Positions 5,276 to 5,287 of a stretch of DNA of 5,287 bases are shown piece by piece. Below the pieces are notes generated by a model, which saw nothing but the letters and a program-made list of their open reading frames with translations, ran no database searches and was not told where the DNA came from. The position numbers and the translations under genes were made by a program. Position 1 is the stretch's first letter, and every line of letters begins with the position of its first letter. Source of the DNA: an uncultured Erysipelotrichaceae bacterium (GTDB lineage: Bacteria; Bacillota_I; Bacilli_A; Erysipelotrichales; Erysipelotrichaceae). The DNA is taken from assembly GCA_937900565.1 (NCBI GenBank), contig CALCFG010000058.1:1-5287 (forward strand), written 5' to 3'.

Positions 5276-5287
5276 ATTATCGGTATT

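Overview
This is an AT-rich, low-GC Gram-positive (Firmicutes-type) chromosomal window. Shine-Dalgarno sequences are strong, several ORFs end in U-tract terminators, and the code looks standard: the stops used are TAA and TAG, and Trp is TGG. The L11 protein lacks four residues of its N-terminal proline loop. From memory, that form occurs in Mollicutes and Erysipelotrichia-like lineages, so such an organism is my best guess; it is an inference, not something the window proves. No phage, IS or CRISPR signal is present, and the content looks like ordinary chromosome.

Layout. Bases 1-25 look like the cut-off 3' end of a tRNA with encoded CCA, followed at once by an intrinsic terminator. Next is a MATE-family drug/cation efflux pump (93-1451). 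A two-gene unit follows: a small PII-like protein (1565-1903) and, 3 nt later, a CPA2-type cation/proton antiporter (1907-3073). The start of the PII-like gene lies inside one arm of a perfect 16-bp inverted repeat whose other arm is in the upstream intergenic region. This is the most unusual structure in the window. A bidirectional terminator separates the antiporter from a convergent GNAT acetyltransferase (3515-3093, minus).

The divergent intergenic region 3516-3714 carries a good extended -10 promoter for rplK-rplA and, in the leader, a hairpin that resembles the L1-binding helix of 23S rRNA. This implies autogenous control by L1. rplK and rplA form a stand-alone pair: nusG/secE are not directly upstream and rplJ/rplL are not downstream. 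The pair ends in a strong terminator, followed by a second terminator belonging to a convergent gene for a small two-TM membrane protein (5275-4901, minus). The start of that gene is uncertain because it lies near the window edge.

How the genes work together. The PII-like/antiporter pair is probably a transporter plus its cytoplasmic regulatory subunit, because the antiporter has no C-terminal nucleotide-sensing domain of its own. rplK-rplA supply the two proteins of the ribosomal GTPase-centre and L1 stalks. The MATE pump, the acetyltransferase and the membrane protein look like independent single-gene units.
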